39,696 nucleotides of DNA from Pannonibacter sp. SL95. GTDB taxonomy: Bacteria > Pseudomonadota > Alphaproteobacteria > Rhizobiales > Stappiaceae. Positions within the stretch are counted from its first letter, which is position 1, and each line of letters starts with the position of its first letter. Made by a program: the position numbers and the translations under genes. Positions 7,875-16,303 of the stretch are shown piece by piece. The notes beneath the pieces were generated by a model, which saw only the letters and a list, made by a program, of their open reading frames with translations, was not told the origin of the DNA and did no database searches. The stretch spans positions 1 through 39,696 of the forward strand of contig NZ_JAPPRC010000001.1 in NCBI RefSeq assembly GCF_026672425.1, given 5' to 3'.

Positions 7875-8484
7875 ATCCAACCTGCCCGATGGCTACTGGC
7901 AGGACGCCAAAGGCGCGCTGATCCCGATCGGCAACATCAAACCGGAGCATCAGGAAGAAGACGCTCTGGTCAAATCGCTGGTGACAGAGGCCAAGGAGCT
8001 GAACCGGCGGCTTGCCGCATTCAAATCCCGCGCATTTGGCGATGTGCAGGCATTCCGGGACCTGATCGCGGAAAAATATGGCGTCTCGCGCGGAGGCAAA
8101 AAGGGCAATGTCACCCTCAGCACATTCGACGGGTCGATGCAGGTCGTGGTTGCTGTCGCTGATCATGTTTCGTTCGGCAGCGAGCTTGAAGCCGCGAAGG
8201 AACTGATTGACCGCTGTATTCACCGCTGGTCCGAAGGTGCAAATGCCAATCTGCGTGCGCTTGTTGACCAAGCCTTCCAGGTCGACAAGGCCGGTGAGAT
8301 TTCGACAGGACGGGTTCTCGGATTGCGGCGGCTTGCGATCGAGGATGCTGACTGGCATCGGGCCATGGATGCGATCGCGGATGCGGTACGGGTGACCGGC
8401 ACCAAGGCATATGTGCGTGTCTATGAGCGCGATCCGGTTCGTGAAGACCGCCTGCCCGTCTCCCTCGACATCGCAAGCGTGTGA
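7864..8484 (+). CDS. DUF3164 family protein
   Basis: 206 residues. It opens LPDGYWQDAKGALIPIGNIK, typical of DUF3164 proteins found in the early region of Mu-like phages. Further family-like blocks are EDALVKSLVTEAKELNRRLA and ADWHRAMDAIADAVRVTGTK. The biochemical role of the family is unknown; its conserved place near gemA suggests DNA replication or host-takeover functions. Confidence 0.85.
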   Translation: MSTESNLPDGYWQDAKGALIPIGNIKPEHQEEDALVKSLVTEAKELNRRLAAFKSRAFGDVQAFRDLIAEKYGVSRGGKKGNVTLSTFDGSMQVVVAVADHVSFGSELEAAKELIDRCIHRWSEGANANLRALVDQAFQVDKAGEISTGRVLGLRRLAIEDADWHRAMDAIADAVRVTGTKAYVRVYERDPVREDRLPVSLDIASV

Positions 8485-8493
8485 GGTGACGTC

Positions 8494-8727
8494 ATGCCCA
8501 TGATCTACGTCGGCGAAAAGAGCCGGCTCAAAAGTCACAGCGCAGTGGTCAAAGGTAGCAAGTCGATTGTCCGTGTAGAGATCGAATGCTTGGACGCTCT
8601 CGATCTCTACAGCTTGCTCCGCGAGCTTGATGACATGGCGGTCAGGCAGGCCACCGTGACCGACAAGTCCGAAAAAGGCAAACGTGCGAAGCCCTTGATG
8701 ATCGAAGATTTGCGTGGTCGGAACTGA
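8494..8727 (+). CDS. small early-region protein
   Basis: 77 residues, 9 nt after the DUF3164 stop. Composition is charged with a central helix (LDALDLYSLLRELDDMAVRQ). No family recognised. Confidence 0.6.
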   Translation: MPMIYVGEKSRLKSHSAVVKGSKSIVRVEIECLDALDLYSLLRELDDMAVRQATVTDKSEKGKRAKPLMIEDLRGRN

Positions 8728-8728
8728 C

Positions 8729-9025
8729 ATGGCCCGCCTCGACGATCCGCGCGAGCTGAGCGACGAGGCGGACCGCCTGAGGCAAGAGCGATGTGACCTG
8801 CTGGCAATCGTTTACTGCCGGCGCTGGCGGGCGCACCGGATGCCGGACCTGCAGCAACAACTGACTGCGATCACCACACGTCTGATGCGGCTTGAGCTTG
8901 AGGCTCGCCAGGTAGCAAAGGATAACACCCATGGATGCAATCACGGTTCAGGCCAGCACACCGATTGTCCAAGCGATGGATCATACAGTGGATCGCGCTA
9001 CTGGTGGCGCGAGGACGCTGACTGA
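8729..9025 (+). CDS. small helical early-region protein, C-terminus probably misframed
   Basis: 98 codons from ATG 8729. The first 64 or so residues are a good charged helix (ELSDEADRLRQERCDLLAIV, then DLQQQLTAITTRLMRLELEA). The last 30 (HGCNHGSGQHTDC and after) are shadow of the next gene, which starts at 8931. A single missing base near 8920 would give a stop (AAAGGGATAA) just before that start, so the true gene probably ends near 8925. Confidence 0.5.
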   Translation: MARLDDPRELSDEADRLRQERCDLLAIVYCRRWRAHRMPDLQQQLTAITTRLMRLELEARQVAKDNTHGCNHGSGQHTDCPSDGSYSGSRYWWREDAD

Positions 9026-9224
9026 GGGCAACACAGTCGCCATGGCCATCAGCGCGCTCGAAAGCCCTGTCGACGGGCTCGGGCTGCTGACCGTTGTTCT
9101 TGGAATGCGAATGGCCAATGCAGCCGCCCGGCTTGATGACGCCGGGCGTGAGCAGGTCGCCGACGCAGCCTGCCAGTTGCTACTGCGCGACTTCCGCGCC
9201 GCACTCCGGAGGTTGATGGCATGA
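8931..9224 (+). CDS. hypothetical protein preceding gemA
   Basis: 97 residues with ribosome site AAAGGA 6-8 nt upstream and an ATGA overlap with gemA. The C-terminal half is helical (GMRMANAAARLDDAGREQVA, then CQLLLRDFRAALRRL). No known domain. Confidence 0.65.
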   Translation: MDAITVQASTPIVQAMDHTVDRATGGARTLTEGNTVAMAISALESPVDGLGLLTVVLGMRMANAAARLDDAGREQVADAACQLLLRDFRAALRRLMA

Positions 9225-9619
9225 GCATCGCTGCCATTCATGTTGCCAAAGCGCAATTGGGTCTTGATGACGAGACGTATCGTGCGCTGCTTGTTCGGAT
9301 CACTGGCAAAGCGTCGTCCAAAGACATGAACGGCCGCGAGCTGCTAGCGATCCTTGCAGAAATGCGCCGGCTTGGGTTCAAGGACCAAGCGGGCAAGTCC
9401 TGGCGCGCCGGATCCCAGAAGCCTTTCGTGCGCCGTCTGTTTGCCCTCGCCAAATCGATCGACGAGCTGGGCTACTGGCGGCACCCCTACAAAAAGGCGC
9501 TGCAGTTGTTCGTTGCCGAGAAAACTGGCGTCGAAAACCCCGAATGGCTGACATCCGAACAAGCCGCGCCTTTGATCGAGGCTCTGAAACAGATCGAGCG
9601 GAGGCTGAAATGCGGATGA
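9221..9619 (+). CDS. gemA: GemA/gp16-like regulatory protein (DUF1018)
   Basis: 132 residues: AAIHVAKAQLGLDDETYRAL at the N-terminus and KPFVRRLFALAKSIDELGYW later are hallmark blocks of the Mu gp16/GemA family. In Mu, GemA changes host gene expression and DNA supercoiling and lies in the semi-essential early region. Coupled to neighbours on both sides by overlaps. Confidence 0.88.
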   Translation: MSIAAIHVAKAQLGLDDETYRALLVRITGKASSKDMNGRELLAILAEMRRLGFKDQAGKSWRAGSQKPFVRRLFALAKSIDELGYWRHPYKKALQLFVAEKTGVENPEWLTSEQAAPLIEALKQIERRLKCG

Positions 9620-9927
9620 CGTCTCGCCCCAGTGTGCCTGAAGCCGCAGTTTCGGATCACGCGGTGCTGCGCTATCTGGAGCGCGTCCTTGATCTGGATG
9701 TTGAGGCCGTGCGCGGACTGATCCTCAGCGAAACGAAACGCGCGATCGCGGCCGGAGCAAGCGCCGTCGTTCGAGATGGTGTTCGTTATGTGATCCTGAA
9801 CCGCACCGTCGTCACTGTCCTTCTGTCCAGCAAAAGAATGGCGCTGAAAGAAAGGACGAGTTCTGGTCAGGACATCGCTTTGCTGCCACCTCAGACACCG
9901 TTCATGAGGGGCGACTGCCATGGCTAG
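9610..9927 (+). CDS. hypothetical protein between gemA and the activator gene
   Basis: 105 residues from ATG 9610 inside the end of gemA; frames further upstream are shadow. The core AVSDHAVLRYLERVLDLDVE, then VRYVILNRTVVTVLLSSKR, has the helix-plus-beta-hairpin layout of small toxin-like or RelE-like folds, but this is only a visual impression. Overlaps the activator gene by 8 nt. Confidence 0.65.
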   Translation: MRMTSRPSVPEAAVSDHAVLRYLERVLDLDVEAVRGLILSETKRAIAAGASAVVRDGVRYVILNRTVVTVLLSSKRMALKERTSSGQDIALLPPQTPFMRGDCHG

Positions 9928-10357
9928 ATCGTTCTTTTCCGAGGACATGGCGGACATTGCCGACATCTGCGGTCAGGCAGTTGCGCTTGAGTTGCTGTCC
10001 GTCCTGCCAGGTGTCGAGATCAAGGTGCCCCTGACATTCAGCCCTGACAATCCGCTGTCCAGGCTCAAGCGGGAAACGGCGGATCTTCTCATCAAAGAAC
10101 TTGCCGGGAACAAGTTCTATGTGCCGACGCGCCGGGAGCGGATCGATACGAAAGCGGCGGCCCGGCGGCTCAACCGCGAAGGCCAGAGCAGCCTCGAAAT
10201 TGCCCTGGCCCTGCATGTCTCCGAACGCTATGTCCGGATCCTTCTTGCCGATCGGAAACGGCCTGCCAAGCGTGTGAAGGTTGACGAACGCCAGATCGAT
10301 CTGGAAGATTGGTTGTCAAATGCTGACCCCAAGACAGGGGCCCAGCACCAGTTGTGA
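9920..10357 (+). CDS. Mor/C-type middle-late transcription activator
   Basis: 145 residues. The order is the Mor/C family pattern: helical dimerisation half (ADICGQAVALELLSVLPGVE), an IKELAGNKFYVPTRRERID linker-strand, then HTH AAARRLNREGQSSLEIALAL with HVSERYVRILLADRKR as recognition helix. In Mu, Mor drives middle transcription and C drives the late promoters. It is the last gene before the lysis operon, where Mu places C. Only one such gene is seen, so it may do both jobs. Likely binds the GGAACWGTTCC palindromes (inference). Confidence 0.8.
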   Translation: MARSFFSEDMADIADICGQAVALELLSVLPGVEIKVPLTFSPDNPLSRLKRETADLLIKELAGNKFYVPTRRERIDTKAAARRLNREGQSSLEIALALHVSERYVRILLADRKRPAKRVKVDERQIDLEDWLSNADPKTGAQHQL

Positions 10358-10420
10358 TCGTGGAAGGCTCGTTGCCGAAAATCCGCGCAGGGTTCCCGGC
10401 AACCTAAGTCCCGATCCGCA

Positions 10421-10431
10421 GGAACTGTTCC
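10421..10431. promoter_or_regulatory. GGAACTGTTCC palindrome, candidate late promoter of lysis/head operon
   Basis: Perfect 11-bp palindrome in the 136-bp gap between the activator gene and the endolysin gene. It is followed by GGCGCATTCCCCTATTCC, and TATTCC near 10444 is a possible -10. The position equals Mu Plys. The same palindrome plus GGCGCAT occurs at 18987. Confidence 0.6.
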
Positions 10432-10493
10432 GGCGCATTCCCCTATTCCGACATCCAAAGTGGTTTCCGACACGCATTCCGTGAGGAGCCACT

Positions 10494-11711
10494 ATGTCGA
10501 TTGTGCAGCACCTGCGCCAAGCCCAGGGCAAGCGGACAGATCGCGCGACCCAGATCAAGTCGGCGGCGGCCCGGATTGGCTGTGAGGTCAATGTCCTTCA
10601 CGCAATCCTCGACGTCGAAAGCGGCGGAGAGCCATTCGATGCCCAGGGGCGGCTGATCATTCTGCCAGAACGTCACGTCTTCTGGCGCGAACTGCCGAAA
10701 TCCAAACGCGCCAGGGCGATGACCATGGGGCTCGCCTCACCGAAATGGTCGAAGGCGAACTATGCAGGACTTGGAGGCGCTGGTTCTGACCAGCGCTGGG
10801 ACCGCCTGGAGCAGATGGCCGCGCTCGATGAGCGAGCCGCGCTGATGTCGGTCAGCTTCGGATCAGCCCAGATCATGGGCTTCAATCACAAGATCTGTGG
10901 CTTTGATTCAGTGATTGCCTTCGTCCAGGCAATGGCTGCGAGCGAAGCTTCCCAGATCGATGCCTTTCTGACTTTCCTGCTTCGCAGCGGGCTTGCCGAG
11001 GCGCTGCGAACCAAAGACTTTCGTGCGGTCGCACGGCGCTACAACGGTCCAGGACAGGTGGATTACTATGCCGGGCGAATGGTGGCAGCCTACAATGAGC
11101 TGTGCGCTGCAGCCGGCGCGAGCGAACCCGCAAGTGAGGCCCCCTCGTCGCTCAGCCTTGGCGCAGACGGTTACCGCGTGAAGGCCCTGCAATCCCGCCT
11201 TTCAGAACTGGGGTTCGTGGTCAGGGCCGATGGCGACTTCGGGCCAGCGACACGTCGTGCGGTGGTCTCGTTCCAGGTCGAGCATGGCCTCAAGGCTGAT
11301 GGCATTGTCGGTCCAAAGACGGAAGAAATGCTCGCCAAGGCATCCGGCCTTGTCGAACCGAATGCTGAACGCCAGGGGCTTACTGTCCAGGACCTTCGCC
11401 GCCAGGGATCACAGACGGTTCGCAAGGCGGACTGGCTGTCGCGCATCGGCATGGCACTGACCGGCACGGGAGCGGCAGCCGGCGGACTTGAGAGTGGCGA
11501 GCGCGGCTTTCTTTCTGACCTGGCGGGTCAGGTCTCCGGCGGCATCGATCTCATCCGTTCAATTCGCGCAGACGTGCAACCGCTTCTCGACTTGGTGACC
11601 GGCAACACATGGACCGTGTTTGCGCTGACCGGCCTCGCCGTCATTGTTATCGCCTGGCAAATCAAGCGCCGGCGGCTTGAGGACGCAAAGACCTGGAGGC
11701 ATGTCGGATGA
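10494..11711 (+). CDS. DUF3380 N-acetylmuramidase endolysin with PG-binding domain and membrane tail
   Basis: 405 residues. Residues 20-200 match the N-acetylmuramidase (DUF3380) domain with probable catalytic Glu42 in ILDVESGG, RLIILPERHVFW and the closing YNGPGQ. Residues about 220-282 are a PG_binding_1 repeat (LQSRLSELGFVVRADGDFGP through GIVGPKTEEML). A hydrophobic segment at about 371-390 (NTWTVFALTGLAVIVIAWQI) followed by basic residues would anchor it in the inner membrane. It cleaves the glycan backbone at lysis. It is the first late gene and overlaps the holin gene by 4 nt. SD GAGGAG precedes the ATG. Confidence 0.92.
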   Translation: MSIVQHLRQAQGKRTDRATQIKSAAARIGCEVNVLHAILDVESGGEPFDAQGRLIILPERHVFWRELPKSKRARAMTMGLASPKWSKANYAGLGGAGSDQRWDRLEQMAALDERAALMSVSFGSAQIMGFNHKICGFDSVIAFVQAMAASEASQIDAFLTFLLRSGLAEALRTKDFRAVARRYNGPGQVDYYAGRMVAAYNELCAAAGASEPASEAPSSLSLGADGYRVKALQSRLSELGFVVRADGDFGPATRRAVVSFQVEHGLKADGIVGPKTEEMLAKASGLVEPNAERQGLTVQDLRRQGSQTVRKADWLSRIGMALTGTGAAAGGLESGERGFLSDLAGQVSGGIDLIRSIRADVQPLLDLVTGNTWTVFALTGLAVIVIAWQIKRRRLEDAKTWRHVG

Positions 11712-12124
11712 CGCTCCTGTTCCGTTTTGGCATCTGGCTCGTTGGCAGCCTTGGTGGTGGCGTTGCCGATCGCATCCTCAGCCATCTTGAACGCAAAGCC
11801 GATATCGAGAACGGCCGCGACAAGCTGCGCGCCGAAGTGACCGTAGAAACCGTCCGGTCGGAACTGGCGGTCCGGCAGGCAGCACGCGACATAGTCCTGG
11901 CCGAACAGGGCTGGTGGGTCACCGCCCTGATCCGGCCAGCCTTCGCCTGGCCCATTGCTATCTGGTCGGGCGCTGTTGTCGCAGATAGCCTGTTTCACTT
12001 CACCTGGAACGTCGCAGCTCTGCCCGCCCCCCTCGACGAATGGGCAGGCTGGATTGTCGCTGCGTATTTCCTCACCCGTCCCATGGAAAAGGTTGCGCGC
12101 GGCTTCTTTCACAGCCGGCGCTAG
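11708..12124 (+). CDS. holin-like membrane protein (GTA/3TM holin type)
   Basis: 138 residues. A short amphipathic start (LFRFGIWLVGSLGGGVADRI), a charged helix (RDKLRAEVTVETVRSELAVR), then ALIRPAFAWPIAIWSGAVVA and WAGWIVAAYFLTRPMEKVAR as membrane segments. The helix then RP-containing membrane segments resembles 3TM holins of gene transfer agents and related phages. It should time release of the endolysin. Overlaps the endolysin stop. Confidence 0.75.
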   Translation: MTLLFRFGIWLVGSLGGGVADRILSHLERKADIENGRDKLRAEVTVETVRSELAVRQAARDIVLAEQGWWVTALIRPAFAWPIAIWSGAVVADSLFHFTWNVAALPAPLDEWAGWIVAAYFLTRPMEKVARGFFHSRR

Positions 12125-12197
12125 CGCCTCTTAACAACGATCAGCTTTGGGCCGTTAGACCGGCTCCGGCTTAACGCCCGCTGATCCAGGAGCCCTG

Positions 12198-12407
12198 ATG
12201 ATGAGCGATGATATCAGCCAGCGCCTCGGCAAGATCGAAGGCCTCCTGATCGGGATCGACAAGAAGGTCGACGGTCTTGAGGGGCAGATTACGCGCCAGG
12301 ACGAACGCTTGCGCACCGTTGAACGGCGCACATTTGCCAATTCGGTTGTCGCCTCCGGTGTGATCTCGATCGGCATTGCCTTCGTCAAGGACAAGATCGG
12401 TGTGTGA
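12198..12407 (+). CDS. small coiled-coil membrane protein of lysis region
   Basis: 69 residues: a coiled coil with heptads (LGKIEGLLIGIDKKVDGLEG, then QDERLRTVERR) followed by one membrane segment (SVVASGVISIGIAFV). This layout is seen in XhlA-like and accessory lysis proteins. ATG 12198 or 12201. Overlaps the leader of the gp27-like gene. Confidence 0.65.
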   Translation: MMSDDISQRLGKIEGLLIGIDKKVDGLEGQITRQDERLRTVERRTFANSVVASGVISIGIAFVKDKIGV

Positions 12408-12436
12408 CAGGCCTGATACCACGGGATTGGCATTTG

Positions 12437-12936
12437 ATGGCACGGGATGAAGACAAGAAACGGCAGGCTCGCAAACGCTTCATCTTCGAGCGCCAGTCTG
12501 TGCCGACCATCTGCCTGGCGCTTGGCATTTCTGACAGCACATTGCGGCGCTGGAAGAAGGATGCCCGACAGCATGGGGATGACTGGGACGTTGCCCGTTC
12601 CGCAACCATGCTCGCCGGAGAGGGCCTTGAGACAGTGGTCGCATCCGTTGTCGAGGATTTCGTCATCCTGTTCCAAGCGACCGTCGAAGACGTCAAGTCT
12701 TCCGAAACGCTCCAGGCCGCAGACCGCGTCAAGCTGATGGCATCGCTATCTGACGCCTTCAACAAGATGTCTCGTCAGCCGGCCGCGTTGCGCCGAAGCT
12801 GTCCGAGCTGGGCGTTGCCAATGACGTGCTTTCCCGTCTGGCGGAGTTTGTCCGGATCGAGTTTCCGCAGCATTCGTCGGCGTTCGTCGAAATCCTCGAA
12901 CCCTTTGGAGACCGGCTTGCGGAGGTTTACGGATGA
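12437..12936 (+). CDS. Mu gp27-like DUF1804 protein (probable small terminase), one frame break
   Basis: Starts at ATG 12437 (MARDEDKKRQARKRFIFERQ); the GTG at 12404 is less likely. HTH residues 20-40 (VPTICLALGISDSTLRRWKK) are typical of DNA-recognising small terminases. The frame fails near 12769, and one missing G there restores AFNKMVSSAGRVAPKLSELG and the family-like end FPQHSSAFVEILEPFGDRL. Repaired length is about 166 residues. The stop overlaps the large terminase ATG at 12933. Binds phage DNA for headful packaging. Confidence 0.8.
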
Positions 12937-14630
12937 TCTCGCCACGGCATGGCCCCGGCGCGCCGCTCAAGGCAAACGAGTTCCGGAAAAGCATCGCCGA
13001 GATTGCGGATCTGTTCCGGCAAAAGATCGAACTTGAGGTCGAAGCTTTTCCCGCAGATCCGGAACGACGGCGTGAACGGCTGGCCAAAGTTCAGGCGGAC
13101 GGAACCGGCTACAGGTTTTTTGCCGAAACCTATTTCCCGCACTATCTGTCGAAACCTGCCAGCCGCTTGCACGATCATCTTTATGCCGACCTGCCGTCAA
13201 TGGTCGAAACCGCTCATGGTCAACGCAAGCTGGTCATCGCACCGCGCGGCTCAGCCAAGTCGACCCATATTTCCCTGATCTTCCCGCTCTGGTGCGTCGT
13301 GCGCGGCCTGAAGCATTACATTGTCCTGATCATGGATGCCTTCGAACAGGCTGCCGTCATGCTCGAAGCGCTGAAGGCCGAACTGGAGGTCAATCCCAGG
13401 CTGAAATACGATTTTCCCGACGTCTTCGGCCAGGGTCGTGTCTGGCGCGAGGGCGACATCGTCACGCGCAACAACGTCAAGATCGAAGGGTTCGGGACAG
13501 GCAAAAAGATCCGTGGCCGTCGTCATGGCCCGTTTCGCCCGGATCTTGCGATCCTGGACGATGTCGAGAACGACGAGAATGTCGCCAATCCCAAGCAGCG
13601 CGACAAGCTGGAAGGATGGATCTCCAAGGCTGTTCTGAAACTTGGGCCCCCTGACGGTTCCATGGACGTGCTCTATGCCGGAACCGTCCTGCACCATGAT
13701 GCCGTCATCGTCCGGTTTTCCCGAAAGCCACAATGGCAGGCCACAGAGTTTCGAGCCATCCTTACATGGCCGGATCGCATGGACCTCTGGGACCGTTGGG
13801 AAGAGTTGTATCTCACCGATGAGCCAACTGCAGACGAATGGTACCAGGCGAACGCCAAGGACATGGAGCGTGGCGCCGAACTGAACTGGCCCGACAATCA
13901 CACGCTGCTCTACCTGATGCGCGAGCGGGCCGGCGAACATTCCGCGTTCGAAAGCGAATATCAGAACAAACCCGTGTCCCGGGACAATCCGTTCCAGGAT
14001 CTGACATGGTGGGTGCAAAAGAAGCGGGACTGGCTGTTCTTCGGTGCAATCGACCCTTCGCTTGGCAAAAACAACCGGCATCGTGATCCCTCGGCAATCC
14101 TGATCGGCGGCTATGACCGTGAAACACAGGTGCTGGATGTGGTCGAGGCTTCGATCCGCCGCCGCTTGCCGGACGTCATCATTGCCGATGCCATTGCGTT
14201 GCAGCGGGATTATGCCTGTCAGTTGTGGTTTGTCGAAAGTGTCCAGTTCCAGGAACTGTTGCGCACCGACCTGATGAAGGCTGCAGCGCGTGCCGGGCTT
14301 GCCATGCCTTGCGTTCCCATTGTTCCGCTTGCGGACAAGGCGCTGCGGATCGAACGGCTGCAACCGCCGGTCCATGCGGGTCTCATCCGTTTCAATGCAG
14401 CGCACAAGGTTCTGGTCGATCAGCTGCAACAGTGGCCGGACGCCGATCACGACGACGGTCCGGACTGTCTGGAAATGCTCTGGAGCAATGCGGTCGCAAA
14501 AGCCGCCAGCGCATTGACTGCCAACACATTTAGAACGGCTCCAGGAAGCTCCAGGTCGGCATCGGCCTTTGGAGGGGCGGGCTCGATATCAGGACCGGCG
14601 TCCGGACGCTTCGGGGGGTACCGGCTGTGA
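12933..14630 (+). CDS. large terminase (Mu gp28-like)
   Basis: 565 residues. ATPase domain: Walker A-like APRGSAKST at 103-111 and Walker B LAILDD at 205-210 followed by VENDEN. The C-terminal RNase H-like nuclease begins with Asp374 in FFGAIDPSLGK and continues RRLPDVIIADAIALQRDYAC and DHDDGPDCLEML. It drives packaging and cuts DNA headfully, including host flanks in Mu-type phages. The C-terminal Ser/Gly/Ala tail is low complexity. Intact frame. Confidence 0.93.
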   Translation: MISPRHGPGAPLKANEFRKSIAEIADLFRQKIELEVEAFPADPERRRERLAKVQADGTGYRFFAETYFPHYLSKPASRLHDHLYADLPSMVETAHGQRKLVIAPRGSAKSTHISLIFPLWCVVRGLKHYIVLIMDAFEQAAVMLEALKAELEVNPRLKYDFPDVFGQGRVWREGDIVTRNNVKIEGFGTGKKIRGRRHGPFRPDLAILDDVENDENVANPKQRDKLEGWISKAVLKLGPPDGSMDVLYAGTVLHHDAVIVRFSRKPQWQATEFRAILTWPDRMDLWDRWEELYLTDEPTADEWYQANAKDMERGAELNWPDNHTLLYLMRERAGEHSAFESEYQNKPVSRDNPFQDLTWWVQKKRDWLFFGAIDPSLGKNNRHRDPSAILIGGYDRETQVLDVVEASIRRRLPDVIIADAIALQRDYACQLWFVESVQFQELLRTDLMKAAARAGLAMPCVPIVPLADKALRIERLQPPVHAGLIRFNAAHKVLVDQLQQWPDADHDDGPDCLEMLWSNAVAKAASALTANTFRTAPGSSRSASAFGGAGSISGPASGRFGGYRL

Positions 14631-14701
14631 AGTGCCGCAAAGTGACCGGCCGCAAGGAGCCAATTTCGCCCGCACTGTTCCTGCAACAGGAGTAAAAAGA
14701 C

Positions 14702-16303
14702 ATGGCTCGAGGTAAGTCTGCCGGGATCCCGGCTGGCGCGCGTGCTGTGCCGCCGCAGGGCGGACAGTTCATCGCAACGCCCGCAAATGATGTCACCATT
14801 CCGTTCTTTTCCAATGTGCTGGAGCCTCAGGACCCAACTATCCGGGAAAAGGGCGCAGCCAAGGGTTTGAAGCTCTATGATGAGGTCTTGCGGGATGGCC
14901 GCGTCCGCACGGTCCTGGGTAAGCGCTTTACCAAAGTGACGCGCCGGAGCTGGACCGTCACGCCGGCGGATCCAGATAAACCTCTCGACTTGGAGATTGC
15001 CGAGGCGATCACCAGGATGCTCAAGCGGATCGGTTTCGACGGGATCAGCAAGCATCTGCTCAAGGCCATCCTGAAGGGCTATGCGGTGGCGGAAGTGATC
15101 TGGCACCTGGACCAGGACGGACTGATCGCGCCGAAGGCCATCAAGGCGCATGACCAGGCTCGTTTCCGCTTTGCCCCGGACTGGCGTCCGAGGCTCCTGA
15201 CCCGGGAAAGCGGACTTGAAGGGATCGAGCTGCCGGAACGCAAGTTCATCGTTCACCGGTATGATGCCGAGGGAAACAATCCCTACGGCCTCGGGCTTGG
15301 CTCCACATTGTTCTGGCATGTGCTGTTCAAGCGTGAGGGTGTCGCCTCCTGGATGGTTCTGCTTGAGAAGTTCGCTGCCCCCACGCCTTTCGGACGTTTT
15401 CCGGCCGGAACGGCCGCAAGTGAGCAGGATCGTCTGCTTCTGCTGCTGCGCGATCTCGTTTCCAATGGCGCGCTGGCAGCACCGATCGGCACTGAAGTCG
15501 AGTTTCTGGAAGCAAAACGAAGCGGTGACGCCGGCTATGAAGCCTGGGTGCGCTACTGGGACGAACAGACCTCGGAAGTCGTGCTTGGCAGCACGCTCTC
15601 CACAAGCGTCAAGGGTGAAGGCGCCCGGGCTGCGTCGGAAACCCATGCGGACGAAACCGAAGCCATCATTGACGATGACGCCGATGCCTTGTCGGAAACC
15701 TTCAATGACACCCTGATCCGTTGGATCACCGAACTGAACTGGCCAGGCGCCACGCCCCCGTCTGTCTGGCGGCCACGTCCGAGCAATGAAAAGGACGAGG
15801 AAGCCCTCAAAAAGTCGCGGCACGAGCGCCAGCGGGGTGCGGTCGGTCTGCTCAACGAGTTGCGCCGTCAGGGCTTTGAGCCCGATGATGTCGAAGCCTG
15901 GCTGGCAGATGTGATGGAAACGCCGGTGACCGGCTTTTCCGCCCCGGACCTTGCGGCCAGCCCTGCCGCGAATGCGTTGACGGCTGCCTTTGCCGACGCT
16001 GCGGCCGCACGTGAGGGTGACCCTACATCCCATCTTGTCGACCAGGTCGCCGATCTCGCCGGGCCGGCCCTGACCGGGTGGATCGGCACATTGCGCGAGA
16101 CCCTTTCGGGGGTAAAGGACTACAGTCAAGCATCGCAAGCCCTGCTGGAGGCATATGGCCGGCTTCTGCCGGATCCACTGGGCAACGTCCTCGGCGATGC
16201 ACTTGCCTTGGCGGAGCTAAACGGCCGGGCCGATGTGCAGGACGAGACCGGTGTTCTCCCGTCGTTTCCCGCCGCCGGCAAAGGCTCAAAAAAAAACTCC
16301 TGA
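14702..16303 (+). CDS. portal protein (Mu gp29-like, DUF935)
   Basis: 533 residues. Family blocks: RDGRVRTVLGKRFTKVTRRS near residue 65, LKAILKGYAVAEVIWHLDQD about 120, FIVHRYDAEGNNPYGLGLGS about 185 and ETHADETEAIIDDDADALSE about 315. It forms the dodecameric DNA gate of the head. AGGAG lies about 10 bp upstream of the ATG. The gene ends in GSKKNS encoded across a run of nine A (16288-16296), where a -1 shift would join it to the F-like gene. Confidence 0.92.
   Translation: MARGKSAGIPAGARAVPPQGGQFIATPANDVTIPFFSNVLEPQDPTIREKGAAKGLKLYDEVLRDGRVRTVLGKRFTKVTRRSWTVTPADPDKPLDLEIAEAITRMLKRIGFDGISKHLLKAILKGYAVAEVIWHLDQDGLIAPKAIKAHDQARFRFAPDWRPRLLTRESGLEGIELPERKFIVHRYDAEGNNPYGLGLGSTLFWHVLFKREGVASWMVLLEKFAAPTPFGRFPAGTAASEQDRLLLLLRDLVSNGALAAPIGTEVEFLEAKRSGDAGYEAWVRYWDEQTSEVVLGSTLSTSVKGEGARAASETHADETEAIIDDDADALSETFNDTLIRWITELNWPGATPPSVWRPRPSNEKDEEALKKSRHERQRGAVGLLNELRRQGFEPDDVEAWLADVMETPVTGFSAPDLAASPAANALTAAFADAAAAREGDPTSHLVDQVADLAGPALTGWIGTLRETLSGVKDYSQASQALLEAYGRLLPDPLGNVLGDALALAELNGRADVQDETGVLPSFPAAGKGSKKNS
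16288..16296 (+). promoter_or_regulatory. A9 slippery run at the portal/F junction
   Basis: Nine consecutive A, 7 nt before the portal TGA. A -1 ribosomal shift, RNA polymerase slippage, or one A missed in sequencing would read on as KKKLLTPSPAGAAEARST into the F-like frame, which has no credible start codon of its own. Confidence 0.5.

Noticed and set aside
8931-9025. 95-bp real overlap between the 8729 and 8931 genes
   Set aside because: The overlapping tail of the first has shadow-like composition; a single missing base near 8920 explains it better.
14244-14260. CAGTTCCAGGAACTG palindrome in the terminase gene
   Set aside because: The half-sites are in the opposite order to the late motif, and the site is inside coding sequence with no promoter context.
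13251-14450. Long leftward ORFs opposite terminase, portal, capsid and gp36/37
   Set aside because: High-GC shadow frames of strongly supported rightward genes, without ribosome sites or recognised domains; the same holds for the leftward frames at 5461-6270, 20617-22065, 22123-23292 and 33813-35051.
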